From contig MPUH01000982.1 of the NCBI GenBank assembly GCA_001970955.1, forward strand, positions 1 to 27,169: DNA of 27,169 nucleotides, in the 5' to 3' direction. The stretch comes from Stentor coeruleus (taxonomy: Eukaryota; Ciliophora; Heterotrichea; Heterotrichida; Stentoridae). The notes beneath the pieces are model-generated. The model saw only the letters and a program-made list of their open reading frames with translations. It was not told the DNA's origin and searched no databases. Every line of letters starts with the position of its first letter. Within the stretch, counting starts at the first letter, position 1. Positions 17,901 to 25,160 of the stretch are shown one piece after another. The translations under genes were made by a program, and so were the position numbers.

Positions 17901-20300
17901 GGCAATAGAGCACCTCCCCCACCTCCTCCAAGTTCAGGCAATAGAGCACCTCCCCCACCTCCTCCAGGATCAGTAACAGCACCACCTCCACCTCCAGGAT
18001 CATCAAGAGCTCCTCCACCACCACCTCCTTCAGGTTCAGTAACAACTCCTCCACCTCCTCCTCCAGGAACATCAAGAGCACCTCCACCACCTCCTCCAGG
18101 TTCAAATACAGCTCCACCACCTCCACCTCCAGGAGCATCAAGACCTCCACCACCTCCTCCTCCAGGTTCAAATACAGCTCCACCACCTCCACCTCCAGGA
18201 ACATCAAGACCTCCACCACCTCCTCCTCCAGGTTCAAATACAGCTCCACCACCTCCACCTCCAGGAACATCAAGACCTCCACCTCCTCCTCCTCCAGGTT
18301 CAAATACAACTCCACCACCTCCACCTCCAGGAACATCAAGACCTCCACCACCTCCTCCTCCAGGTTCAAATACAGCTCCACCACCTCCACCTCCAGGAAC
18401 ATCAAGACCTCCACCTCCTCCTCCTCCAGGTTCAAATACAACTCCACCACCTCCACCTCCAGGAACATCAAGACCTCCACCTCCTCCTCCTCCAGGTTCA
18501 AATACAGCTCCACCACCACCACCTCCACCTCCAGGAACATCAAGACCTCCACCTCCTCCTCCAGGTTCAAATACAGCTCCACCACCTCCACCTCCAGGAA
18601 CATCAAGACCTCCACCACCTCCTCCTCCAGGTTCAGGAACAGCTCCACCACCTCCACCTCCAGGATCAGGATCAGGAAGACCTCCACCACCTCCTCCACC
18701 AGGTTCAAGTACAGCTCCACCACCTCCACCTCCAGGATCAGGAAGACCTCCACCACCTCCTCCTCCAGGTTCAAGTACAGCTCCACCTCCACCTCCAGGA
18801 GCAGGAAGACCTCCACCACCACCTCCTCCAGGATCAAGACCTCCACCTCCACCAGGACAAGGGCCTCCAGCACCACCTATGGCAGCATTTCAGCCACCTC
18901 CTCCAGCCCCAGTACCAACAAAAGCTAAAATAACACCAGCAGTACCAATGAAAGCTCTTTTCTGGACAGTTATTCCTCCAAGTCAATACCAAAAATCTAT
19001 ATGGAAAAGTTTAGATGATACAAAAGTTAAACTTAACGTCAATGATCTTGTGACAAATTTCTGCCAACGTAAACCTAATGAAAAAGCTCCAGTTGAAAGT
19101 CAGCCTCAAGAAGTAAAAAAAATAGAAAAAATCTGTCATTTATCTAAAGAACGTAAACAAGCTGTAGAAATTGTCTTAGGTAAACTTAAACTATCTAATT
19201 CCGCAATAATTGAAGCATTAATTACTTGTGATCGTTCAGTACTAAAAGAAGGTCCACTTATATCATTAAGAGTTTCAATACCAGATGAAGGAGAACATAG
19301 TGTTATAAGTTGTTATGAAGGAGATATCGATATGCTCGCAGTACCAGATAGATTCTTTTATATGTTAATCAAAGAAGTTCCAGCTTTTAAATTCCGTATT
19401 GAAGGCATGTTATTTACATTTACAAACAGAGAAATCCTTGGTGAACTCAAAGGACGTGTTGAAATGGTTGAAAATACCCTAACAAATATTCGTTCTAATA
19501 AAAAACTTTTGACTATTCTTGAAACAGTTTTAGCTGCTGGAAATTATCTTAATGGCACAAGCGTTAGAGGGGGGGCTTTTGGATTTACTGTTGATTCTTT
19601 AAGTAAAGTTATTGATATGAGAGGACAAGATGGGAAAACAACTTTACTTGACTATCTTATAACATACTTTGATTCTACAAACCCACAAATTCTTAGTGTT
19701 AAAAATGATTTTCCTGATATTGAATATCTATCAAAACTTCCATTAAACCAATTAACTGTTGAATTTAATGAAGCTAATCTGAAATTCATAGCATTACGTA
19801 AAGCTGTAGAATCACAAACATCAAGGGCTATTGACAAAGCTAAAGAAATCCTTAATCCATTTTATACAACAATAGAGCAAGTTATCAATGAACTAAAATC
19901 ACGAATCCAAGCCTTGGATTCGAAATTCACTGAGCTTTGTGAGTTTTATTGTGTGAATCCTAAAGACTTAAAATTCGAAGAGTTTATTGAAAAGTTCTCT
20001 TTTTTCTTAAAATCTTTTAATGAAGTTAAAGAAAACTACCTTAAAGCTAAAGAAGAAAAAGAGAAAAAAGCTCGTATTGAAGCTAGGAAAAAGGAAAATG
20101 CTAGTAAACCTAAAGAACCACAGCCTGTTATTGGAGTTAATGCTTTAGCTAATGCCAAAGCTCTTGCTGATGATTTAAGAAAACGCCGAGCTGAGAAAGG
20201 GAATAATGAAAAAACAGCACCGATATTGACTGTCAAATCTACTGATAAAATGATGCAAGCTATTGAAACTAGGAGAATGACGGTTATGCCAAACCCATAA
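14958..20300 (+). CDS. Giant diaphanous-type formin with N-myristoylation signal
   Basis: It is an actin nucleator and elongator: FH1 delivers profilin-actin, and the FH2 dimer caps the barbed end processively. The 1780 residues begin MGNKHG, a good N-myristoylation signal as in FMNL formins. A GBD/FH3-like armadillo region spans about 20-310, an acidic/basic linker about 320-430 and a coiled coil about 515-625. FH1 (about 640-1318) is a very long polyproline array. FH2 (about 1325-1695) has MKALFWTVIPP at its start and the core GNYLNGTSVRGGAFGF (about 1529-1544) followed by TLLDYL. The tail has a basic DDLRKRRAEK stretch that could be a degenerate autoregulatory (DAD) element. No intron is seen. 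It ends 74 bp from the convergent MORN gene. FH1 is several times the usual length. Confidence 0.96.
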   Translation: MGNKHGPDKRYDYPTAPIDVQRRCSLILAKSEIPLQPAPGTELILQEFTSKLSELNISEDQKEWLLSQPVEIKWQLLCRHIEEQKSAGTKKNRDAQGIISELNKNPSALGIKKVHTWLEAASKKSVERFIENGGTENLINIMIVAQELSIRTHNFQRQEEILKCLHVVTDHALGVFDLIYDESTVGILALNMSELNPIITSMTIKILEKLCWTNTHAYNLVLKALEVHAVEQKFQSRFDFLIKLLKSENTKSKLASMQLINSLTESPTDENVAQGIRAEFLALNIKTILLDLKASLGSSLTCSELNRVRTNLTKKKKLAEQREHEEKKDGDFERTRLKTEDVTRDKKERHKAQINTIDPDEVNITRQRRTVKISAAAPKTVGLSKEGEKALQMFMKTTKEVSSEEESESSDKEAEDESDLQQILLAQVLLFLENSDQTAEGNPITLLQTIEKNANAAHSFQNFLEILQNLTLIPPDPILGQNVWMSLLTFSKKITENIAKGIQTTEEFRLDDVMEGQKDLLIKVQKLELLEQNLLARESEIEKVRREKYDLEEKIKSLKEDLGKNKEVAEVKMKMAKLEYDKIKANEKLEGKKKKIEKFKNLLEKEKSLNNDLSNQIVELKKNAELKVSYVQQPLMSVATPPPPQISSGNRAPPPPPSNSVTAPPPPPPNSGNRAPPPPPPSSVTAPPPPPPSSGNKAPPPPPTGSGTAPPPPPPSSGNRAPPPPPPSSGNRAPPPPPPSSGNRAPPPPPPSSGNRAPPPPPPSSGNRAPPPPPPSSGNRAPPPPPPSSGNRAPPPPPPSSGNRAPPPPPPSSGNRAPPPPPPSSGNRAPPPPPPSSGNRAPPPPPPSSGNRAPPPPPPSSGNRAPPPPPPSSGNRAPPPPPPSSGNRAPPPPPPSSGNRAPPPPPPSSGNRAPPPPPPSSGNRAPPPPPPSSGNRAPPPPPPSSGNRAPPPPPPSSGNRAPPPPPPSSGNRAPPPPPPSSGNRAPPPPPPSSGNRAPPPPPPGSVTAPPPPPGSSRAPPPPPPSGSVTTPPPPPPGTSRAPPPPPPGSNTAPPPPPPGASRPPPPPPPGSNTAPPPPPPGTSRPPPPPPPGSNTAPPPPPPGTSRPPPPPPPGSNTTPPPPPPGTSRPPPPPPPGSNTAPPPPPPGTSRPPPPPPPGSNTTPPPPPPGTSRPPPPPPPGSNTAPPPPPPPPGTSRPPPPPPGSNTAPPPPPPGTSRPPPPPPPGSGTAPPPPPPGSGSGRPPPPPPPGSSTAPPPPPPGSGRPPPPPPPGSSTAPPPPPGAGRPPPPPPPGSRPPPPPGQGPPAPPMAAFQPPPPAPVPTKAKITPAVPMKALFWTVIPPSQYQKSIWKSLDDTKVKLNVNDLVTNFCQRKPNEKAPVESQPQEVKKIEKICHLSKERKQAVEIVLGKLKLSNSAIIEALITCDRSVLKEGPLISLRVSIPDEGEHSVISCYEGDIDMLAVPDRFFYMLIKEVPAFKFRIEGMLFTFTNREILGELKGRVEMVENTLTNIRSNKKLLTILETVLAAGNYLNGTSVRGGAFGFTVDSLSKVIDMRGQDGKTTLLDYLITYFDSTNPQILSVKNDFPDIEYLSKLPLNQLTVEFNEANLKFIALRKAVESQTSRAIDKAKEILNPFYTTIEQVINELKSRIQALDSKFTELCEFYCVNPKDLKFEEFIEKFSFFLKSFNEVKENYLKAKEEKEKKARIEARKKENASKPKEPQPVIGVNALANAKALADDLRKRRAEKGNNEKTAPILTVKSTDKMMQAIETRRMTVMPNP
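17102..17965 (+). repeat. 24 identical 36-bp tandem repeats in formin FH1
   Basis: The unit begins AAGTTCAGGCAATAGAGC and encodes the 12-residue period SSGNRAPPPPPP. Starts fall every 36 bp from 17102 to 17930, giving 24 copies with no substitution that I can see, even at synonymous sites. Less regular relatives lie on both sides (16876-17101 and 17966-18000). The perfection points to very recent expansion or homogenisation. True copy number may differ, because short reads cannot span 864 bp. Confidence 0.93.
18079..18860 (+). repeat. Second, diverged FH1 repeat array (about 66-bp units)
   Basis: The period is about 22 residues: a polyproline run, GSNT(A/T), a second polyproline run, then G(T/A)SR. 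Eight GSNT-type units occur, followed by degenerate GSGT and GSST units. Proline codons alternate between CCA and CCT, and units differ by small in-frame gains or losses. This array is older or less homogenised than the neighbouring 36-bp one. Confidence 0.85.
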
Positions 20301-20374
20301 TAACTAATATATTGGGTAGATTTTCATATAAAGCCTTTAATAATTGGCATAAACTATTTATGCAGCCTAGGGTT

Positions 20375-21448
20375 TTAAAGAGGAGCATTGGTTTTTTCTG
20401 GGAGTTTTCTTTTACCTTCAAGCCAGACACCTTCGATTTTCTCGTTCCCATTTGTGAAAACTCCTTTGCCGTGTTGCTTTCCGTTCCTCCACTCACCTTC
20501 ATACCTTTTCCCGTCTGGCCATTCAAAAACTCCGTAACCTTCTTTCTTATCATCAACATATTCACCAGAATACTTACGTCCATCAGGCCATGTAAATTCC
20601 CCTTTACCATGCATTTTATTACTCTGCCAAGTACCTATATAGATTCTCCCATCAATCCAAGAATATTTGCCATTACCATGGATATCATTATTACTGAACT
20701 CACCTTCATATGTACTTCCATCAGACCAGACAAATTTCCCCATTCCATGCTTTTGTCCATTAAAATAAGTCCCTTCATAATTCGAACCATCAGGCCATTC
20801 TTCTTTCCCATGGCCATGCTGTTTATCGTTAACCCAACTACCTTCATAACGAGCTCCATCTGTATGTAAGTAAACACCAAAACCATGAGCTTTATCATCC
20901 ACCCAATCACCCTCATAAACATCACCATCACCATGTATCAGCCTCCCTCGTCCATTAGCCTTATCATTTTTCCAATATCCTTCATATTTCGACCCATCAT
21001 TCCACATTTGAAGACCTTTACCATGTCTTTCATTCTTAGTATTCCATTCTCCAATATAAATTGCATTGTTTTCAAGTTTAACTGCATTTTTCTGAACCTT
21101 AAGTATCCCATCATCAGGCATATTAGGGTATACAAATTGCCCTAATTTTCTTTCACTAGCTAAAGTTGCGGTATTTGAGTAGTCAGGAATTGGTCCTGTG
21201 AGTTCCTGTAAGTTCTCACGATTAGCTATCAAAAAAGGTGAAGAGTTTAAAGGAGTTCGGCTTAGTTCTCTTCTACATCTGCGTTCTAGGTGACCTCTTA
21301 TTATGCTTTGAAGCTGAATTATATATTCAATTGTATAAGACCTATTGTTTGAGTCTCTTTGGCCTTTATACACATCTTCTCTATCTATTGTATTCATTTG
21401 TCCATCTTCAGCGTTAAATGCTTTAAGACAAGTGCAGTTCGCTCCCAT
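20375..21448 (-). CDS. MORN-repeat protein with dual-acylation N-terminus
   Basis: The 357-residue protein starts at the ATG of MGANCTC (21446-21448). Upstream codons are open but overlap the ABHD17-like gene and make no sense. Gly2 is a likely myristoylation site and Cys5/Cys7 are likely palmitoylation sites. An IQ-like motif, IQLQSIIRGHLERR (about 45-58), suggests calmodulin or centrin binding. From 131 to about 348 there are nine full MORN repeats (pattern YEGxW...HGxGxxxWxDGxx) and a partial tenth. MORN proteins in alveolates scaffold membrane-skeleton and basal-body structures and can bind phospholipid. A cortical location is therefore plausible. It lies 55 bp downstream of the ABHD17-like gene and converges on the formin gene with 74 bp between stops. 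Confidence 0.93.
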   Translation of the reverse strand: MGANCTCLKAFNAEDGQMNTIDREDVYKGQRDSNNRSYTIEYIIQLQSIIRGHLERRCRRELSRTPLNSSPFLIANRENLQELTGPIPDYSNTATLASERKLGQFVYPNMPDDGILKVQKNAVKLENNAIYIGEWNTKNERHGKGLQMWNDGSKYEGYWKNDKANGRGRLIHGDGDVYEGDWVDDKAHGFGVYLHTDGARYEGSWVNDKQHGHGKEEWPDGSNYEGTYFNGQKHGMGKFVWSDGSTYEGEFSNNDIHGNGKYSWIDGRIYIGTWQSNKMHGKGEFTWPDGRKYSGEYVDDKKEGYGVFEWPDGKRYEGEWRNGKQHGKGVFTNGNEKIEGVWLEGKRKLPEKTNAPL

Positions 21449-21503
21449 GTATTTTTTGTTTTTCAAATTAAATGGCAGGGGTAACAAGAAAGCTACATAC
21501 AAA

Positions 21504-22499
21504 TTAATCATTATTACATACCTCATTAGTTGGTATAATCTTCGTATAAGCAACCTTACTACTTTCCATTTCAGCTGAGATACTTTTTTTTGCATCACTT
21601 AATAACCCTATCGACCCATAAGAATTTTCTATAGGCCCAAGTTTATTTTCTGCAATTTTATTAAGGAACTCAGTGATTTTTTCAAGGAAAATTTTCCTAA
21701 ACTTCTCTTCAATATCGTTATGTCCAGCTTTAGGAAACCAGGCTGGCCATGGGGTTTTTATTTCACAGACTAAAGCTTCACCATGAGTATGTGGGATTTC
21801 TGTATCTTCGGTACCATGCATGATAAAAATTGGGCATTTTATTAAAGTGATTTTTTTTATGTTTGGGAATGCATTGTACCAGGCTGATTTTTTTGGGTTG
21901 TCGTTTATGAAATGAAGACCTGAAGCTAGTGGACTATGGAGGATAACACCTGCTATTTGGACTTTGGTTGCTAAATCACATACTGCTGCAGAACCTATAC
22001 TTTGACCATATAAGATTATGAACTTCCATTCAATTTCTTGGTTTATTAGGAAACTGTATGCCGCTCTTATGTCAGAATACATATGCTGCTCGGATGGCTT
22101 ACCAGTTGCTTCTCCATAGCCTGAGTATTCAAAGATTAGGATTGACACTTTTAGCTGCATGGCTAAGTCGGAGATAAAGTTGTACATAAGCCCAATATCA
22201 GTAGAATTGCCATGGGCATACAATAGAGTAAACTCTGAATAGAGGTTTTTAAAGTACACAACAGGTATCACTGACTTATGCAAAGTTGTCACTGTTGAAA
22301 CAATAACTTTTATCCAAGGTACTGAGATCGGATGGATAATGTTACTATTTTCATCTATGAGTATAATTTTGAAACTTTTACCCATTCTAAAAATTCTATA
22401 GCCTTGAGGACGTGGGGGGTAAAAAGCTACATTTCTTGTCACTATATCTTTGCATCCACACATACTTACACAGCAAAGAAAGCATTCTAAAAGTTTCAT
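21504..22499 (-). CDS. ABHD17-like alpha/beta hydrolase (protein depalmitoylase)
   Basis: The family removes palmitate from cysteines of membrane-attached proteins. The 331-residue protein has an N-terminal cysteine cluster (Cys6, 9, 10, 14, 16), the usual ABHD17 membrane-targeting palmitoylation region. It then has PPRPQGY, the oxyanion YAHGN (94-98), EYSGYG (124-129), the nucleophile motif GQSIGS with Ser167 (165-170), HSPLASG (188-194), HGTEDTEI with Asp232 (228-235) and AGH with His260 (258-260), a complete catalytic triad. The C-terminal about 45 residues extend beyond the fold. The ATG at 22499 precedes the Cys cluster. A broken inverted copy of its 5' end and promoter lies at 3240-3996. 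The MORN gene follows 55 bp downstream. Confidence 0.93.
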   Translation of the reverse strand: MKLLECFLCCVSMCGCKDIVTRNVAFYPPRPQGYRIFRMGKSFKIILIDENSNIIHPISVPWIKVIVSTVTTLHKSVIPVVYFKNLYSEFTLLYAHGNSTDIGLMYNFISDLAMQLKVSILIFEYSGYGEATGKPSEQHMYSDIRAAYSFLINQEIEWKFIILYGQSIGSAAVCDLATKVQIAGVILHSPLASGLHFINDNPKKSAWYNAFPNIKKITLIKCPIFIMHGTEDTEIPHTHGEALVCEIKTPWPAWFPKAGHNDIEEKFRKIFLEKITEFLNKIAENKLGPIENSYGSIGLLSDAKKSISAEMESSKVAYTKIIPTNEVCNND

Positions 22500-23085
22500 A
22501 ATAATTTTATAATATAAAATGCGAAAGCTATTAAATCTTACTATGAAAAATCTTAAGCATTATAATATCATTAGTGATTCTTTTTTATAATAAAAAATGT
22601 TATTTTATATTCTTTGATTGAGATTATTTTAATAGGAAGAAAATATGAATTTTTATGAATGTAGTGAATTATACAAAAATTAAGATTTTCGGATTAGGAA
22701 ATACTAGGATTTTGTTTAAGGAATTGGGATATTTTTAATTTTTAAGGATGCAATTTGCTTGTGAAAATGTTAGTTTATAATATCATAATAAAAAGTATTT
22801 TAATGAATATTATGATATGTTGAAATTTAATTAGGTTTAGGTTATGAAAAAATCAGTTTATGGGCTTTTAATGCTTAAAGAGTTAAATATAAAATATTTA
22901 TACTTTTTGCTTTAGAATATTATTAGGAATTTTATATTAAGCAAAAAATTAGGTCCTATTCATAATGGATTTTACTGTATTTGTTTAAATTTTATTTTTG
23001 ACATAAGAAGTGAATCTAAAAGTGAAATTATGCTGCTTATATGTTCTGTATTTAAATAATTTATTATAACTTACTTTCATGTTCT
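22500..23085 (-). promoter_or_regulatory. 5' flank of the ABHD17-like gene, duplicated at 3240-3790
   Basis: No gene is seen. On the plus strand 22621-22800 has about 31 G and 6 C, so the sense (minus) strand is C-rich and G-poor, like other 5' flanks here. The whole segment is duplicated in inverted orientation upstream of family gene B, so promoter activity may have been copied with it. Confidence 0.5.
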
Positions 23086-23639
23086 TATACAAATCCTAAA
23101 CATATACATAATTTCTCCATCAATTATAGACTTTCCTATAAAATAACCATTATTATATCTAATCATAAAATATATCTATAATTTCTATAAGTAATACAAG
23201 TAAATATAAACTTTTCTATCAAATATTCAGTTTTGAATATATTATAGACAACTTAACATAAAAACATACATACAAAACCTTATCAATACAATAAAAAATA
23301 TATCCCAATAATTTTCTCTATCAAAATTCACATCCAAACCCTTAAATCATTCATTTATCTTGACCTTCCCAACCCGTATCCAACAAAAAATGCTTCCCTC
23401 GCATTTCCCACCAAATAAAAATGTAAGAAGGGCCTTTTCAAAGTCTACTTAAAGCCTTTGATCATATTCTTCTTTAAATCTAAGGGAATCTATGACCAGA
23501 AGTACTAAATTTCTAGTGTATCATTCCCTAAAAGCTACTAAAAGCATACATATTTATTATTGTCTACAACCATAATCAAAAAAAAATCAATTTATCTTTA
23601 ATCTAAATTTTACTTCTTTATTTTATAATCCCATCTTAT
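23086..23639 (-). promoter_or_regulatory. 3' flank of the 140-residue gene
   Basis: No gene is seen. The plus strand is C-rich and G-poor (clear in 23281-23400), so the sense strand of the minus-strand gene is G/T-rich, as for other 3' flanks. The duplicated ABHD17 promoter block ends at about 23085, which coincides with the change of skew and so may mark the border between two transcription units. Confidence 0.45.
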
Positions 23640-24062
23640 TTACCCTCCTCCTACCCTAACTCTTTGAGGAGCTTCATTATGAATCTTCAAATGTATAGTC
23701 AAAAGTTCATCTAACATATTCATATAACAATCTTTCTCACAATACAATGTTGATTTCACTACAATCCAACAAGCCTCAGCATTAAGATAATAGCATTCTG
23801 CTAATTCAGCTTCTGGCATTTCTTTATATTTTTCAACTAAATTCTTCAATGTTTCTTCTCGATTTACCAACCCTATTTCGATTTTTTTCTTACTTTCAAC
23901 TATAACAAAATCATTAAACATAGAATTCTCACTATAAGCATCAGGATAAAAATTTATAATAATAGATTCATCAAAACAACATATAAGTTCTAATCGTCCT
24001 GGGCTTTCTTTGCTTTGGACCTGACCATTTTTTGCAAATTTTTCAAGACCATAATACTCCAT
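23640..24062 (-). CDS. Unknown 140-residue protein, possibly the C-terminal part of the DUF789 gene
   Basis: The protein starts MEYYGLEKF at ATG 24062 and ends at TAA. It shows an early beta-prone stretch (about 22-75) and a Glu-rich helical segment (about 70-88). A Cys/Trp-containing segment (about 89-115) and a Gly-rich end follow. There is no signal peptide or membrane helix, and I recognise no family. The ATG lies 12 bp after the DUF789 stop and in the same frame. A possible 15-nt GC-AG intron at 24068-24082 would remove that stop and fuse the two. Either a second cistron, a separate gene, or a C-terminal extension is possible. Confidence 0.7.
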   Translation of the reverse strand: MEYYGLEKFAKNGQVQSKESPGRLELICCFDESIIINFYPDAYSENSMFNDFVIVESKKKIEIGLVNREETLKNLVEKYKEMPEAELAECYYLNAEACWIVVKSTLYCEKDCYMNMLDELLTIHLKIHNEAPQRVRVGGG

Positions 24063-24067
24063 TTTAT

Positions 24068-24082
24068 CTATTAATTATATGC
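24068..24082 (-). other. Candidate 15-nt GC-AG intron bridging DUF789 and the 140-residue frame
   Basis: On the sense strand the 15-mer GCATATAATTAATAG spans the DUF789 TAA stop and ends in TAG just before the next ATG. Its length equals that of the clear intron at 27016-27030. Removal keeps the frame and yields ...IQNKMEYYG..., a single protein of about 340 residues. The GC donor is unusual, so this is only a candidate. A single C/T error would make it a GTA...TAG intron. Confidence 0.35.
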
Positions 24083-24686
24083 TTTGAATAGAATTTGACG
24101 TATCTCTACTTAAAATGAAATTAAAGTCGTGATGTAAGGTTTTAAGGGACTTGTGGAAGTTTTGTGCTTGAAGAACTAATTTGGACTTGATATTCGTCCA
24201 ATGATTAGTAAGTTCGATATCTATATTTTGCCGATTATATACATTTACCCATTCATTTGGGATTTTAAATGTTAATAACCCATTAACTGGTAAATATCCT
24301 GCTTGGTCTACATTAAGGTTATAATAAACTAGAATTGAACCATAAAGTTTTCCTGGAGGAAGTTTGTTTATTGGAACCCAAAGTATTGACATCCAAGAGT
24401 CTTGTAAAGGCTCACTATGTGGATCTAGTTCTATAATTTTTTCATATAAACTAGGTCGTAAATGAGGTGGATTTATTTCGTAATATTCACAGTCTGGAAG
24501 AGATAATGCACTTAATGTTGGTTGAAAATAAATTATCTCATCTTGAGTCAGTTTGACTTCTACACCAAATACGCAAGGGATTTTAAAAGCTCCTAATAGA
24601 CTTTTTAATTTGTAAGGATAGGTAACTATTGGAGTTGTGGATGTTAAAAAACTTTCTAAGTTGCTCCAGCCGGATAATGATGACAT
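24075..24686 (-). CDS. DUF789-family protein
   Basis: The 203-residue protein matches the pattern of the DUF789 family best known from plants. It has an N-terminal SNLESFLTSTTPIV, a central PHLRPSLYEKI region, and the SWMSILWVPINKLPPG segment (about 97-112), which parallels the family's SWxSVAWYPIYRIPxG core. A C-terminal helix with a HHDFNF-type end (about 188-193) follows. This covers the expected domain from start to end, but is shorter than most plant members. The molecular function of DUF789 is not established. There is no signal peptide or membrane segment. The ATG at 24686 precedes the first conserved block. It is followed within 12 bp by an in-frame second gene. Confidence 0.8.
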   Translation of the reverse strand: MSSLSGWSNLESFLTSTTPIVTYPYKLKSLLGAFKIPCVFGVEVKLTQDEIIYFQPTLSALSLPDCEYYEINPPHLRPSLYEKIIELDPHSEPLQDSWMSILWVPINKLPPGKLYGSILVYYNLNVDQAGYLPVNGLLTFKIPNEWVNVYNRQNIDIELTNHWTNIKSKLVLQAQNFHKSLKTLHHDFNFILSRDTSNSIQSI

Positions 24687-24940
24687 TTAAATTATGAATT
24701 CTGGGGGACTTTTATATATTATTGAAAGGTTTGAATATGAGGATGATGTAAAAATGTTTGAATGAGATGGGCTATTTGGGATATTTTTGGTTTGGGAGGA
24801 TGTTTGGAAGTTTTGGTTAAGGTTGAGTTTTTGGGTTTTTAAAGTGCTTTTTTTGGAGGGATTAAGATTTGTTTGATGGTAATTTTTTGCTAGTTTTTTG
24901 GATGTTATTAGTAAAATTGATATTAGAGAATATATTATTT
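24687..24940 (-). promoter_or_regulatory. 5' flank of the DUF789 unit (sense strand C-rich)
   Basis: Plus-strand 24721-24900 has about 54 G and 3 C, so the sense strand of the minus-strand gene is C-rich and nearly G-free. No gene is visible. Confidence 0.5.
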
Positions 24941-25160
24941 CTCATTAAAACACACAAATCCTTCAACCCACCAAAAGAAACACAAAAAATTTTCCCCAAA
25001 AATGCACATTAAAATCCCCACAAGCCAGTCAATTCAATCTTTTCAAAACCATCTCCTCAGCTTCCAATCTCACAAATTCACACTTCCAAAAATCTTAACC
25101 CAATCCTAAAATCTACTTTAATTCCTCAACAAATCCCAAAAGCATTTTGTATATTTTAAA
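24941..25160 (-). promoter_or_regulatory. 3' flank of the MAPK gene (sense strand G-rich)
   Basis: Plus-strand 24961-25140 has about 58 C and 5 G, a mirror image of the preceding block. The switch occurs within about 20 bp around 24940-24960. No gene is visible. Confidence 0.5.

Noticed and set aside
16358..18876. Two very long minus-strand open frames (527 and 603 residues) across the formin FH1 region
   Set aside because: They are translations of the antisense of the proline repeats, giving Gly- or Glu/Val/Leu-rich monotony. The plus-strand formin explains the sequence fully.
21449..21598. N-terminal extension of the MORN protein by 50 residues
   Set aside because: It would overlap the end of the ABHD17-like gene on the same strand. 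The internal MGANCTC start gives a clear acylation signal and a 55-bp gap.
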